From positions 1-64,000 of the forward strand of contig CAMDAH010000007.1 in assembly GCA_945888625.1 (NCBI GenBank): a stretch of 64,000 nucleotides of DNA. The letters are read 5' to 3'. The notes under the pieces were generated by a model. That model worked only from the letters and a program-made list of their open reading frames with translations, made no database searches and was not told the origin of the DNA. Each line of letters opens with the position of its first letter. The first letter of the stretch is position 1. The position numbers were made by a program, and so were the translations under genes. Below, one piece after another: positions 46,078-54,919 of this stretch. The DNA comes from Chryseobacterium gleum. Its GTDB lineage: Bacteria > Bacteroidota > Bacteroidia > Flavobacteriales_D > Crocinitomicaceae.

Positions 46078-46794
46078 ATGAAAAAAATTTTATTATTGAG
46101 TGTATTATGCACTTTAGGACTTTCAATTAGTTCTTGCAAGAAAAAAGGTTGTACAGACGCTAGCGCTGTAAACTACAACAGCATTGCTAAAAAAGATGAC
46201 GGATCGTGTTTATACAAACCGTTTTTAACTTTAAATGGTGCTGCAACTGTTACCTTAAATGTAGGCGCTACCTATACTGACGCAGGAGCAACAGCAACGA
46301 ATAAAGACGGGTCAGCAGTAACGGTAACCGTTAATCAAGCACAAGTTAATACAGCACAAACAGGAAGTTACACGGTAACTTATACAGCAACAAATGCCAA
46401 TGGTACCACTTCAGCGTCTCGAACAGTGAATGTTGTAATCGGTACAGAAAATTGGACAGATCCAACTGCTACATGGGTAAGCTCATCTACTTGCAGTGGA
46501 ACTCAATTTCCTCTTTCTGCAGATCCAGTAATCGCGGCCGGTGGCGGTGCAAACCAAGTTACTATAGACAACATGTTCAACCTTGTTGGAGGTATGGCAA
46601 CAGGAGTAGTAAATGGTGCAGCAATCTCAATGGCTCAACAAACTGTTAACATTACCATAGGAGATGTAAACTTTTCTGGAGTTGGGTCAATGAATAGTAC
46701 AGGAACACAATTTCAAATTACGTATACCTACGAAAATACAGCACCAATTATTGGTGGCTCTGGTACTTGTGTTGCCATCTACGACAAACAGTAA
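46078..46794 (+). CDS. Lipoprotein with bacterial Ig-like (DUF5011) domain
   Basis: A 238-residue lipoprotein: lipobox SISSCKKK with Cys at about 20, a short linker resembling a Cys-containing CTDASAVNYNSIAKKDDGSC repeat found in Bacteroidota surface proteins, then a DUF5011/HYR-like Ig domain (PFLTLNGAATVTLNVGATY to SRTVNVV) and a C-terminal beta-rich region of about 100 residues that I do not recognise. It has a consensus promoter in front and a strong hairpin terminator behind, so it is a one-gene transcript. Function unknown; surface exposure is inferred. Confidence 0.82.
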   Translation: MKKILLLSVLCTLGLSISSCKKKGCTDASAVNYNSIAKKDDGSCLYKPFLTLNGAATVTLNVGATYTDAGATATNKDGSAVTVTVNQAQVNTAQTGSYTVTYTATNANGTTSASRTVNVVIGTENWTDPTATWVSSSTCSGTQFPLSADPVIAAGGGANQVTIDNMFNLVGGMATGVVNGAAISMAQQTVNITIGDVNFSGVGSMNSTGTQFQITYTYENTAPIIGGSGTCVAIYDKQ

Positions 46795-46812
46795 TTAAAC
46801 CCGAATTTTTTT

Positions 46813-46842
46813 AAAAGGCTAGCAAAAATGCTAGCCTTTTTT
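46813..46842 (+). terminator. Intrinsic terminator after the Ig-like lipoprotein
   Basis: A perfect 12-bp stem AAAAGGCTAGCA/TGCTAGCCTTTT with loop AAAA followed by T residues, 18 bases after the stop codon. Confidence 0.9.
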
Positions 46843-47045
46843 AATGGGCCCTATTTTAAACATACGTTTGGTGATTCTATATTTCACTTTGTAACTAATT
46901 CGTGAAATCAAAACACCATAAAATATGGCTACATGGCTTTTAATGTGATAAACGCGATTGGCCAAACAAAATTCACCTTGCCACCAAGTCTTTAAATTAA
47001 TTTTGACTTGATTATACTAAGCGCGCACAGAAAACTGAAAAACGA
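46843..47045. other. Intergenic stretch without recognised content
   Basis: About 200 bases between the hairpin terminator and the convergent unknown gene at 47046. It is the only sizeable gap between convergent genes here. I see no open frame, repeat, promoter element or RNA structure that I can support. Confidence 0.5.
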
Positions 47046-47450
47046 TCATTTTGCCAACATTCCATTTTTACCAAACTGGCTAATGTATACAAAATTTTTA
47101 GCGGTGATAGAATGGGATGTAAACAGAAATTGCTTGTCATAAAGCACTTCATCCACCCAAAAACTCACCCAAAATTCGTTATTTAAACCAAATACATCAG
47201 GAATAATAGACTCTATCTTTGCCACTTCATTTGGAAGTAACACCTCCAAACTGTGTCGCAAAGTCGCTGTCTTTACCTCATCACGTGTAAGAGGATCCTC
47301 ACCAAAACCAGCACTCGTTATAATTATACCCTCAAGAATATCCTCTCGCTGATTCCATAAATAAACATTATACTCGTTGGTTGTATCATCCTCCAAAATA
47401 ACAACTACATCGACACCCTTTACTACAGGCCCTAATAAATCATCTTTCAT
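47046..47450 (-). CDS. Conserved-looking cytoplasmic protein of unknown function
   Basis: A 134-residue acidic protein with no signal peptide or membrane helix. The end PNEVAKIESIIPDVFGLNNEFWVSFW and the strand KGVDVVVILEDDTTNEYNVYLW suggest a small beta-rich fold. I do not know its family. It is the last gene of the operon that starts at the acyl-CoA carboxylase (51941), two bases after the serine hydrolase gene. Confidence 0.7.
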   Translation of the reverse strand: MKDDLLGPVVKGVDVVVILEDDTTNEYNVYLWNQREDILEGIIITSAGFGEDPLTRDEVKTATLRHSLEVLLPNEVAKIESIIPDVFGLNNEFWVSFWVDEVLYDKQFLFTSHSITAKNFVYISQFGKNGMLAK

Positions 47451-47452
47451 CT

Positions 47453-48697
47453 TTAGTTTCGTTTTACACCTAGCATGCGATTAACCATTTTCAAATAAAC
47501 AAATATATCATTAGGATGACCAATTTTATCAATAAATGACCTATCTATTCCACCTCGCTTGGCATTAAACATATCGATAAGTTGAACGTCACTACTGCGA
47601 TTATTTCCAATACGAACAATAACAATTTTTCTAGACGGAATTGCGATAATAAATTGGCCTTTCAATCCATTACAACAAAGTACTTTTTCATAACCATCAA
47701 AATAAATCCAAAAATGCAAACCATAACGTTGATTTTTAATGCCCTCTTTGGTAGATAAATCAGCATAAGCGAAGGCCTCATTCATGTAGGACTCACTGAC
47801 AATGTTTTTTCCGTTAAAACTTCCTTTATTCACCATTAGCGAGCCAACACGGGCAAAATCTCTAGCCGTGGCATAAAAACAACAAAAAGATTTTTCATCA
47901 CCATTCAACTTATCCGTACTCCAATAAGCTGCGTTTTCTGCTCCTAAAGGTTTCCATAACTTTAAGGAAGCGTAATTCGATAAGCTCGTACCGGTTGCTT
48001 TTTGAATAACATACCCCAACAACTGAGTGTTTCCACTTTGATAATTAAACCTTAGCCCAGGCGAATCAACCACTCGCTGTCGCATTAATAAACTTCTTAA
48101 ATTATTGGTATAGTAACCCTCCGCATTATCAGACAGCGGATTTGAACCACTTTCACTCCACTCTAAACCCGAAGACATCGTTAAAAGATGGCGAAGCGTT
48201 AGCGATTTTCTACCATACGCGGTAAATGTTGGTAAATATTTGGCTACTGGGTCGTCAATACTTTTTATTTTTTTTTCATCTAGCGCAATACCTACTAATA
48301 AACTAACAATTGATTTTGATAATGAAAAAGAGTTAGACAATTTATTGTCGCGGTGTTCTTTCCAATACTTCTCATAAACAAGCGTATCATTTTGAAGAAC
48401 AATAAAAGCCCTACTGCCATAATCTTGGTGGTACTTCTCCTCTTCAGCGGAAAGCGACATTGCTGAAGTTTTTGTGCTGTTGCCCCACGAAATTGGTTTA
48501 CTTACAGGGATTATACGTTTATTAAAACTATCTAAATCGTATATCCCAGGACTAGCTCGTCCTTGCAAATACGTTTGAAATATTCCCTCGTATAAATATG
48601 TTTTGCCGGAAAGTAAAATAAACACATTAAGCACTAAGATGACGTAAAAAAAAACAATTCCAAGGTGCTTTACCGCAAAAATTAGTGCTTTTCTCAT
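47453..48697 (-). CDS. Membrane-anchored serine hydrolase, beta-lactamase/class C fold
   Basis: A 414-residue protein with an N-terminal hydrophobic anchor (about 9-30) and a beta-lactamase-related domain. The nucleophile motif SxxK is SLSK in NSFSLSKSIVSLLVG, and FNYQSGNTQLLGYVI holds the second motif tyrosine. Enzymes of this family hydrolyse esters or amides; 6-aminohexanoate-dimer hydrolase-like members share this pattern. It overlaps lipB by 4 bases. Substrate is unknown; there is no reason in the sequence to call it an antibiotic-resistance enzyme. Confidence 0.85.
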   Translation of the reverse strand: MRKALIFAVKHLGIVFFYVILVLNVFILLSGKTYLYEGIFQTYLQGRASPGIYDLDSFNKRIIPVSKPISWGNSTKTSAMSLSAEEEKYHQDYGSRAFIVLQNDTLVYEKYWKEHRDNKLSNSFSLSKSIVSLLVGIALDEKKIKSIDDPVAKYLPTFTAYGRKSLTLRHLLTMSSGLEWSESGSNPLSDNAEGYYTNNLRSLLMRQRVVDSPGLRFNYQSGNTQLLGYVIQKATGTSLSNYASLKLWKPLGAENAAYWSTDKLNGDEKSFCCFYATARDFARVGSLMVNKGSFNGKNIVSESYMNEAFAYADLSTKEGIKNQRYGLHFWIYFDGYEKVLCCNGLKGQFIIAIPSRKIVIVRIGNNRSSDVQLIDMFNAKRGGIDRSFIDKIGHPNDIFVYLKMVNRMLGVKRN

Positions 48698-49404
48698 GCC
48701 TTACTTATTAGCTGGAAATTAAATGATTTAGCCATATTGGCCACTAACTTATTAGTTAATTCATCCATTTCGACTTTACCGCCAAGTTCGTTTGCCATCG
48801 AAGTAACTGCTTTATCTGGAATACCACATGGAACTATATGATTAAAGTACGATAAATCCGGGTTTACATTAAACCCTAAACCATGCATAGTAACCCAACG
48901 AGAACTTTTTACACCCATTGCACAAATTTTTCTTGCCTTTTTTGTTTTTGCATCAAGCCATACACCAGTTTGACCTGCCATGCGTTCACTTTCGATGCCA
49001 TAGGCCAGTAAAGTATTGATAACCGCCTCTTCTAAAAAGCGCATGTATTTATGAATATCTGTAAAAAACTGTTCTAAATCAAAAATTGGGTAAACGACCA
49101 GCTGGCCGGGACCGTGGTAGGTGATATCCCCACCTCGATTTATTTTGTAAAATGACGCTTGATATTCCAACAATTGATTTTTATCCAGCAATAAATGTTC
49201 TTCTTTTCCACTTTTCCCTAAAGTAAACACATGGGGGTGTTCGCAAATCAACAGATGGTTTTTGGGTAAAACGGCAGTCTTTTCGTTCCTATTTTTAATC
49301 TTAAGTGCTATGGCTTCGTTAAATAAAACTTCCTGGTAAGCCCATGCCTGTTCGTAGTCTATTAGACCAAGACGGTGAATAATTACCCTGGTTTCTTCCA
49401 TCAA
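48694..49404 (-). CDS. lipB: Octanoyl-[ACP]:protein N-octanoyltransferase
   Basis: A 236-residue cytosolic enzyme that moves the octanoyl group from acyl carrier protein to lipoyl domains, the first step of lipoate attachment. RGGDITYHGPGQLVVYPIFDL is the family signature, AMGVKSSRWVTMHGLGFNV contains the catalytic Lys, and HIVPCGIPDKAVTS holds the nucleophilic Cys. It overlaps the SIS isomerase gene upstream by 4 bases and the serine hydrolase gene downstream by 4 bases. Confidence 0.95.
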   Translation of the reverse strand: MMEETRVIIHRLGLIDYEQAWAYQEVLFNEAIALKIKNRNEKTAVLPKNHLLICEHPHVFTLGKSGKEEHLLLDKNQLLEYQASFYKINRGGDITYHGPGQLVVYPIFDLEQFFTDIHKYMRFLEEAVINTLLAYGIESERMAGQTGVWLDAKTKKARKICAMGVKSSRWVTMHGLGFNVNPDLSYFNHIVPCGIPDKAVTSMANELGGKVEMDELTNKLVANMAKSFNFQLISKA

Positions 49405-50384
49405 AAATCAGCTAACTCACTTTTTAAATAGTCAATAATATCAATATCCATGATGTCTACTTTATTCAAATCACATAGATAATAAGAGGCCCAATCGACT
49501 ACATGAATAAAATATAAAGCACGCTCAATCATCGTATCCCCTTTTGCGTCAAGAATAAAAACCTCAGCCGACTTTTTCTTAATCGCATCCACGGTTATTT
49601 GAAATCTTTTAGCATTGCGCGGATGCACATCAACTGTCCGAAAAAAGACTGGTGCAAAACGCGTATCTCCTCCCCCCCAACCAACAAGCTCGTTGTGATT
49701 CATTTCAGGTATAACATGGTGCCAACCGAGGTACTTTGCATTTTCGTTAAATTGCTGCCTAGCTCTAACTACAACACCTTCATACTTGGTTTCCGCATAA
49801 TAAACGCCCACTTTTTTGTACAAATAATCGGCTAACTTCCTTCCAATTAATTGAATATCTTCACTTTCTTTCGACAACAACGCTGAAGCCTTATGAATTG
49901 AATTTAAACAATCAGGTAAAATGAAAGCTTGCACGACAAGATAGTGTAGCAACTGAACCAACGAAAAGGCTAAAGCACTTCGCGGAGGATTCCCACCTGG
50001 GACAATAATGCAATCGTACATGTTTTTTTTACAGAAACCCGCTAGATTTCCACCACTTGTAATTCCGATAATATGACATCCCTTCTCATGCGCCTGATCT
50101 ATTGCCATCGTTGTCTCCTCGGTATTACCAGAATACGAGCAACCTATAACTAGGGTATCCTTGCCAGCGAAAGCGGGTAATACATACTCGTTCACACATG
50201 TTATTGGCACATTGATTTCATCTTGCGTCCAGTTTTGAACAATTTTAGCACCAATTCCAGACCCTCCTAAACCACAAATAATAATGTTTTTTATTTCATT
50301 TTTTGGTTTGGAAAAAACACTTGATTCGCCAATTTTTATGGCCTCTAGTAAGTTATTTGGAAAAGCTTCAATCAACGTTTTCAT
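49401..50384 (-). CDS. Phosphoglucose/phosphomannose isomerase-like SIS protein
   Basis: A 327-residue two-domain SIS protein. IIICGLGGSGIGAKIVQNW and LVIGCSYSGNTEETTMAIDQA are the sugar-phosphate binding motifs, and EMNHNELVGW is the conserved catalytic-region His/Glu segment of the bifunctional PGI/PMI family. Such enzymes interconvert fructose-6-phosphate with glucose-6- or mannose-6-phosphate. It follows the acyl-CoA carboxylase gene by 15 bases and overlaps lipB by 4. Confidence 0.88.
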   Translation of the reverse strand: MKTLIEAFPNNLLEAIKIGESSVFSKPKNEIKNIIICGLGGSGIGAKIVQNWTQDEINVPITCVNEYVLPAFAGKDTLVIGCSYSGNTEETTMAIDQAHEKGCHIIGITSGGNLAGFCKKNMYDCIIVPGGNPPRSALAFSLVQLLHYLVVQAFILPDCLNSIHKASALLSKESEDIQLIGRKLADYLYKKVGVYYAETKYEGVVVRARQQFNENAKYLGWHHVIPEMNHNELVGWGGGDTRFAPVFFRTVDVHPRNAKRFQITVDAIKKKSAEVFILDAKGDTMIERALYFIHVVDWASYYLCDLNKVDIMDIDIIDYLKSELADF

Positions 50385-50399
50385 AGTGTAATTTATATA

Positions 50400-51941
50400 T
50401 TAAAGTGGTATATTTCCGTGCTTTTTGAAAGGGAGATTTTCTGACTTTTTTTCAAGCATTTTAAAACTTGCAATTAAAATTTTACGTGTTTCTTCCGGCA
50501 AAATCACATCGTCAATTATTCCTCTTTCTGCCGCCCTATATGGATTAGCAAATAATGAAGCGTACTCGGCTTCTTTTTCAAGTAATTTTTCAGCAGGAAC
50601 AGCGGCACTCGCAATTTCCTTTTTAAAAATAATTTCCGCAGCCCCTTTTGCTCCCATCACAGCAATCTCAGCGGTTGGCCACGCAAAATTCAAATCGGCT
50701 CCTAAGGTTTTGGAATTCATTACGCAATAAGCTCCCCCGTATGCTTTACGGGTGATGACTGTAATCCTCGGAACAGTGGCCTCTGCAAAAGCATAGAGTA
50801 ATTTTGCGCCATGCGTAATAATTCCGTTCCACTCTTGATCAGTTCCAGGAAGGAAACCTGGCACGTCTTCGATTACTAATAATGGAATATTAAAAGAGTC
50901 ACAAAAGCGAACGAATCGCGCTCCTTTTCGAGAGGCGTCAATATCTAAAACTCCAGCAAGCGAAGCCGGTTGGTTGGCAACTACACCAATTGTTTTTCCT
51001 GCCAAACGAGCAAATCCTACCACTATATTCTTAGCAAAATCAATATGAACCTCCCGAAATGTATCATCATCAATAAGACAATCAATTATTTTTCTTGAAT
51101 CGTACGGCATATTTACATTTTCAGGTAGCACCGTCTTAATTTGCTCTAACTTAGCATTTGCAAAATCAACCACCGAAGGAACAGGCGATGTTTCGTAAGC
51201 ATTTTGCGGAAGATAGGAAATTAAATCCCTCACTTTTTTAAGGCAATCCACATCATTCGCTGCGGTAAAATGATTCACCCCTGATTTTTCGGCATGCGTT
51301 TTTGCACCACCTAAATCCTCTGAAGACACCTCCTCGTGCGTTACCGTTTTAACCACATTTGGTCCAGTTACAAACATGTACGAAGTTTCCTCCACCATGA
51401 ATATAAAATCGGTAAGTGCTGGCGAATAGACTGCTCCCCCTGCACAAGGACCCATAATAACTGATATTTGCGGAATTACACCTGATGCCCTTGTATTTCG
51501 AAAAAATATATCTGCATAGCCACTCAAGGAAACGACACCCTCTTGAATTCGTGCGCCACCTGAGTCATTCAATCCAATAATTGGAGCGCCATTCTTCATT
51601 GCCATATCCATTAATCGGCAAATTTTAGCGGCATGTGTTTCGGATAAAGATCCGCCAAGCACCGTAAAATCTTGTGAAAACACATAAATTAATCGCCCAA
51701 AAATAGTTCCGTGCCCAGTAATTACTCCATCACCCGGAATGCGTTGATTTTCAAGTCCAAATGTACTTGCTCGATGCTCTACTAGGGCTCCTAATTCATT
51801 GAATGAACCTTCGTCCAGTAACAAGGTAACCCTTTCGCGCGCGCTTAGTTTTCCCTGCTCATGTTGCTTATTAATTCTAGCCTCTCCGCCCCCTAAGGAA
51901 GCAAGATTTCGCTTTTCCAATAATATTTTGTTTTTATCCAT
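50400..51941 (-). CDS. Acyl-CoA carboxylase, carboxyltransferase beta subunit
   Basis: A 513-residue biotin-dependent carboxyltransferase, most like propionyl-CoA carboxylase beta. Conserved elements are GKLSARERVTLLLDEGSF, GGSLSETHAAKICRLMD, GLNDSGGARIQEGVVSLSGY (oxyanion hole), MGPCAGGAVYSPALTDF and VITRKAYGGAYCVMNSK. The biotin carboxylase and biotin carrier subunits are not next to it. It is the first gene of a five-gene operon and has a TATTTTTG promoter 13 bases upstream. Confidence 0.92.
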   Translation of the reverse strand: MDKNKILLEKRNLASLGGGEARINKQHEQGKLSARERVTLLLDEGSFNELGALVEHRASTFGLENQRIPGDGVITGHGTIFGRLIYVFSQDFTVLGGSLSETHAAKICRLMDMAMKNGAPIIGLNDSGGARIQEGVVSLSGYADIFFRNTRASGVIPQISVIMGPCAGGAVYSPALTDFIFMVEETSYMFVTGPNVVKTVTHEEVSSEDLGGAKTHAEKSGVNHFTAANDVDCLKKVRDLISYLPQNAYETSPVPSVVDFANAKLEQIKTVLPENVNMPYDSRKIIDCLIDDDTFREVHIDFAKNIVVGFARLAGKTIGVVANQPASLAGVLDIDASRKGARFVRFCDSFNIPLLVIEDVPGFLPGTDQEWNGIITHGAKLLYAFAEATVPRITVITRKAYGGAYCVMNSKTLGADLNFAWPTAEIAVMGAKGAAEIIFKKEIASAAVPAEKLLEKEAEYASLFANPYRAAERGIIDDVILPEETRKILIASFKMLEKKSENLPFKKHGNIPL

Positions 51942-51954
51942 GTTTAATCGACAT

Positions 51955-51962
51955 CAAAAATA
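51955..51962 (-). promoter_or_regulatory. -7 promoter element for carboxylase operon
   Basis: CAAAAATA on the plus strand (TATTTTTG on the minus strand), an exact TAnnTTTG, 13 bases upstream of the ATG at 51941. Confidence 0.55.
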
Positions 51963-51999
51963 CAAGATTTTTTCGCGATACGATAATTGAAAATTGAAA

Positions 52000-52584
52000 T
52001 TAGCGGTGTTGTCTCTTTGTAAAAGGCACAAATACTGTCAATCCGATTCCCGTTAAAAAAAGAAAGACAATAATTGACTCTGCATAGAGACCAAAATTGA
52101 CAATTGCTAAAACAAATCCCATAAAAGCCAAACGAACTTGAGCTTGCTGCAAAGCACGTTTTAAATTATCCTGCTTAAGCTCATCAGTTTGGTTTTGCTT
52201 CTGTTCCGTTTTTATTTTCATCCATTCTGCAAAAAATAATAGTGGAATTAATACCAAACCCTGTTGAATACCCATGTCCTCGAAACTCAAAAAATTCACA
52301 AAGCCAGCGACCGGATTGAAATCGGTGGTAATTTGAAAATTAATCAATAAAACAACGGATAATTCGAAAAGAAAGAGCAACATACTTTTAGCCAAATAAA
52401 TGCCCTTTTCATTTTTAGATAAATGGCTGTTTTTAAACCGAACCAGTAAAAAAAGTTGCTTTACTAATTGATCTAATAATAAATAAAGTGCAATGAAATA
52501 AAACCCCCAATTCCAAAAGAAAAAACCTGCGAGTGGAAGCGCCACATCGCCAATTAACACAGCTATTTTTTCCTGACTTTTCAA
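52000..52584 (-). CDS. Membrane protein, possibly DUF6498
   Basis: A 194-residue integral membrane protein with about five hydrophobic segments (starting LAGFFFWNWGFYFIALYLLLDQ). It resembles the DUF6498 group, but I am not certain. The start overlaps the TPR lipoprotein gene by 4 bases, so the two are translationally coupled. No catalytic residues can be pointed to. Confidence 0.65.
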   Translation of the reverse strand: MKSQEKIAVLIGDVALPLAGFFFWNWGFYFIALYLLLDQLVKQLFLLVRFKNSHLSKNEKGIYLAKSMLLFLFELSVVLLINFQITTDFNPVAGFVNFLSFEDMGIQQGLVLIPLLFFAEWMKIKTEQKQNQTDELKQDNLKRALQQAQVRLAFMGFVLAIVNFGLYAESIIVFLFLTGIGLTVFVPFTKRQHR

Positions 52585-53582
52585 CGTCTCTTTTTTAAGA
52601 CAGCCACCCTTTCTTTTGTTAATTCAAAATCGGGATTAATCTTTAATACTTTAGCATAAGAAAACAACGCTTTCGAAAACTCTTTTTTATCCTCGTAAAT
52701 TAAACCAACATTATGGTTAGACTCAACATGACGAGGCTCTATCGCTAGCACCTCGTTGTAAAAATACAAAGCGCTGTCTATGTCTATGTCCGTAAACTGT
52801 TTGATGTAACCCAGCTGAAAATAGGCTTCATAATAAGTACTGTCGATTTTTATCATCTTTCTGTAAATACTTTTTGCCTCATTCTCTTGGCCAAAAATTT
52901 CTTTAGCATAAGCCAAAGCATACAGACAGTCTGGATTAGTTGGCTGCAACTGAGTTGCTGTTGTGTAGTATTGAATACAAATTGGATTTTTTTCATACTG
53001 GTATAAGGCCCCTAACATAAGATAGCCACCGTAAAATTTTGAATCTTGTTGCACCGCTGTTTCGTAAGAGGATATCGCTAATTTTGTATTCCCTAACATC
53101 CTGTAATTACTACCTTTTAAAACGTAAGCATTACGATATCGCGGATTAATCTTGAGTGCACGATTTATGAACTTAAATGAATTGTCGAAATCTTGACGTA
53201 AAGTAAATGTCATTGCCATGCCAACAAGTGCCCTTGTATTCTTGGCATCTTGTTTAATTAATTTTTGATAATGGTATTGTGCTTTTGAAATATCCGAATT
53301 TTGAATAGCCGGATTATTACAAATGGCATCGGCATAAAGCATCCTTGTATCTGCTCGAGCGCTATCTAATCTAAAGGCCCTTGCAGCATCCGCAATTAAA
53401 ACATCATACTGAAAATTCCCTAAGGCAAACTCGCCATGACGAACCAATAGATCAACACTGTCGGGATAAATTATTATTAAACTATCGAGTGAAACAGCTG
53501 ATTCTTCCGATTTTTTTCCTTTTTGGTTACAAGAACTAACAACTATCAAGAAAATAAATAAATTAATAAATAACCATTTCAT
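52581..53582 (-). CDS. TPR-repeat lipoprotein
   Basis: A 333-residue exported lipoprotein: lipobox VVSSCNQK with Cys at about 18, then a chain of tetratricopeptide repeats. Clear TPR units include DNSFKFINRALKINPRYRNAY, KLAISSYETAVQQDSKFYGGY and SALYFYNEVLAIEPRHVESN. TPR arrays bind proteins or peptides. An exact CAAAGGTA (TACCTTTG on the minus strand) lies 5 bases upstream of its ATG, so its mRNA is probably leaderless. Confidence 0.85.
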   Translation of the reverse strand: MKWLFINLFIFLIVVSSCNQKGKKSEESAVSLDSLIIIYPDSVDLLVRHGEFALGNFQYDVLIADAARAFRLDSARADTRMLYADAICNNPAIQNSDISKAQYHYQKLIKQDAKNTRALVGMAMTFTLRQDFDNSFKFINRALKINPRYRNAYVLKGSNYRMLGNTKLAISSYETAVQQDSKFYGGYLMLGALYQYEKNPICIQYYTTATQLQPTNPDCLYALAYAKEIFGQENEAKSIYRKMIKIDSTYYEAYFQLGYIKQFTDIDIDSALYFYNEVLAIEPRHVESNHNVGLIYEDKKEFSKALFSYAKVLKINPDFELTKERVAVLKKRR

Positions 53583-53587
53583 AGAAA

Positions 53588-53595
53588 CAAAGGTA
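53588..53595 (-). promoter_or_regulatory. -7 promoter element for TPR lipoprotein, 5 bases from ATG
   Basis: CAAAGGTA on the plus strand (TACCTTTG on the minus strand), an exact TAnnTTTG ending 5 bases before the ATG at 53582. It shares a 62-base gap with the divergent promoter at 53601-53629. Confidence 0.6.
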
Positions 53596-53600
53596 AGTAT

Positions 53601-53629
53601 TTTGTGTTGAGAGTTTATTATTACTTTTG
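53601..53629 (+). promoter_or_regulatory. Complete promoter TTTG-N17-TACTTTTG
   Basis: TTTG at 53601-53604, a 17-base spacer and an exact TAnnTTTG at 53622-53629, serving the small membrane protein at 53645. It has the same spacing as the promoter at 46033. Confidence 0.65.
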
Positions 53630-53644
53630 TAACGTATTTAAATT

Positions 53645-53890
53645 ATGAATAATAAAATTTTCTTTCTAGTAGCAATTGCGATTATTCTAAACAATTCTTT
53701 GTTTAGCCAAGGATGTTCTCAATGTCGTTTAATGGCGGAACAAGGTTTGGCAATGGAGGAAACTGCCTTTGGTTCGAACATCAATAGCGGGATATTGTAT
53801 TTGATGCTTATTCCTTATTTTTTATTGCTATTTCTGTTTCGTCATCAACTAATTGGGCTATTCAAAAAGTTGAGAAAGTCGAACAATTAA
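53645..53890 (+). CDS. Small membrane protein (81 aa)
   Basis: An 81-residue protein with a signal-like N-terminus (MNNKIFFLVAIAIILNNSLFSQ), a CSQC motif directly after it, and one transmembrane helix (about 50-67, LYLMLIPYFLLLFLF) followed by a basic tail. The segment AFGSNINSGILYLM looks like a conserved small-protein family of Bacteroidota, though I cannot name it. The CxxC could bind metal or form a disulfide. It abuts the convergent dehydrogenase gene (TAATTA) and has a consensus promoter. Confidence 0.78.
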   Translation: MNNKIFFLVAIAIILNNSLFSQGCSQCRLMAEQGLAMEETAFGSNINSGILYLMLIPYFLLLFLFRHQLIGLFKKLRKSNN

Positions 53891-54919
53891 TTATTCCCAA
53901 AACACCGTTATTTTCCCGATTGATTTGCCACTTTCAAGAAAATCATGTGCCGCAGCGATGTCTTTTACATCATATACTTTACCAACCTGAGGAATTAATT
54001 GTTCTTTTTCAAAAAGCGCCATCACTGCCTGTAAACATTCTTGAACGACGTGGGGCTTATTGTCTGCAATTTTCAACATGTTTATCCCCAAAATACTTTT
54101 GGAACGCATCATAAACGCCACAGGCATAAACAATCCCATTTTACGCAAGAAAGATACTTTAGAAAAAATTCCCCAACGACCGCTCAACAATTCAGCACCT
54201 CCAAATAAGAAAAGTCGCCCACCTGCGCCCAATAGTCGCAAATCTTTTTTTACCGTTGATCCCCCCACAGCATTAAAACTAATGTCTAATCTTCTATCTT
54301 TCAACAACATGAAAATTTCCTTCTCATATTCCTTCTCCGTATAGTTAATCGTATAATCAGCACCCAATTCGAGTGCTACTCTTTCTTTCTCCGCGCTACT
54401 CACCTTTGCAATAACCGTAGCGCCAGCGATTTTAGCAAGTTGGATTAACAGTGACCCAACGCCACCAGCGGCAGCATGAACTAAAACCCAATCGTTCTTG
54501 CGAATAGTTGAAATATAGTCCGACATGTAATAGGCTGTTACCGCTTGGGTACTTAAAGCCATTGCCACCTCAGCTTTTATATTTGAAATAGTTATTACAG
54601 CATGCCGTTTTGTGACCACTTTTTTTGCGTAGGCACCAAAACGACTAAATGCTAGAACACGTTGACCAACAAGTTCATCATTATCTCTTCCACCAACCTC
54701 AATTATAGTCCCAACAAGTTCGTAGCCAATTACACAAGGCAAAGGTGGTGCTTCACGGTATAAGCCCCTTCTAGCCATTACATCCGCATAATTTAAACCA
54801 AAAGCTTCCGAATCAATTAGTACCTCATCTTCTTTTAAGTTAGGAAGGGTTACCTCCTGAAAAGAAAAAGCCTTCGTTGGCAAACCTGTTTTTGTTAATA
54901 CTACCGCCTTTGTATTCAT
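53891..54919 (-). CDS. Zinc-independent medium-chain dehydrogenase/quinone oxidoreductase
   Basis: A 342-residue MDR-superfamily protein of the quinone oxidoreductase / VAT-1-like group, reducing carbonyl or quinone substrates with NADPH. GLNYADVMARRGLY is the group signature near the start, VHAAAGGVGSLLIQLAKIAG the dinucleotide-binding motif, and SFNAVGGSTVKKDLRLL a later conserved strand. Structural-zinc cysteines are absent. The start overlaps the 54916-55416 gene by 4 bases. The natural substrate is unknown. Confidence 0.87.
   Translation of the reverse strand: MNTKAVVLTKTGLPTKAFSFQEVTLPNLKEDEVLIDSEAFGLNYADVMARRGLYREAPPLPCVIGYELVGTIIEVGGRDNDELVGQRVLAFSRFGAYAKKVVTKRHAVITISNIKAEVAMALSTQAVTAYYMSDYISTIRKNDWVLVHAAAGGVGSLLIQLAKIAGATVIAKVSSAEKERVALELGADYTINYTEKEYEKEIFMLLKDRRLDISFNAVGGSTVKKDLRLLGAGGRLFLFGGAELLSGRWGIFSKVSFLRKMGLFMPVAFMMRSKSILGINMLKIADNKPHVVQECLQAVMALFEKEQLIPQVGKVYDVKDIAAAHDFLESGKSIGKITVFWE

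Noticed and set aside
46843-47045. Candidate small RNA in the largest convergent gap
   Set aside because: No promoter element or stable hairpin apart from the lipoprotein terminator is visible.
47453-48697. Antibiotic-resistance beta-lactamase
   Set aside because: Only the general SxxK fold is visible and the operon context is metabolic; nothing indicates lactam hydrolysis.
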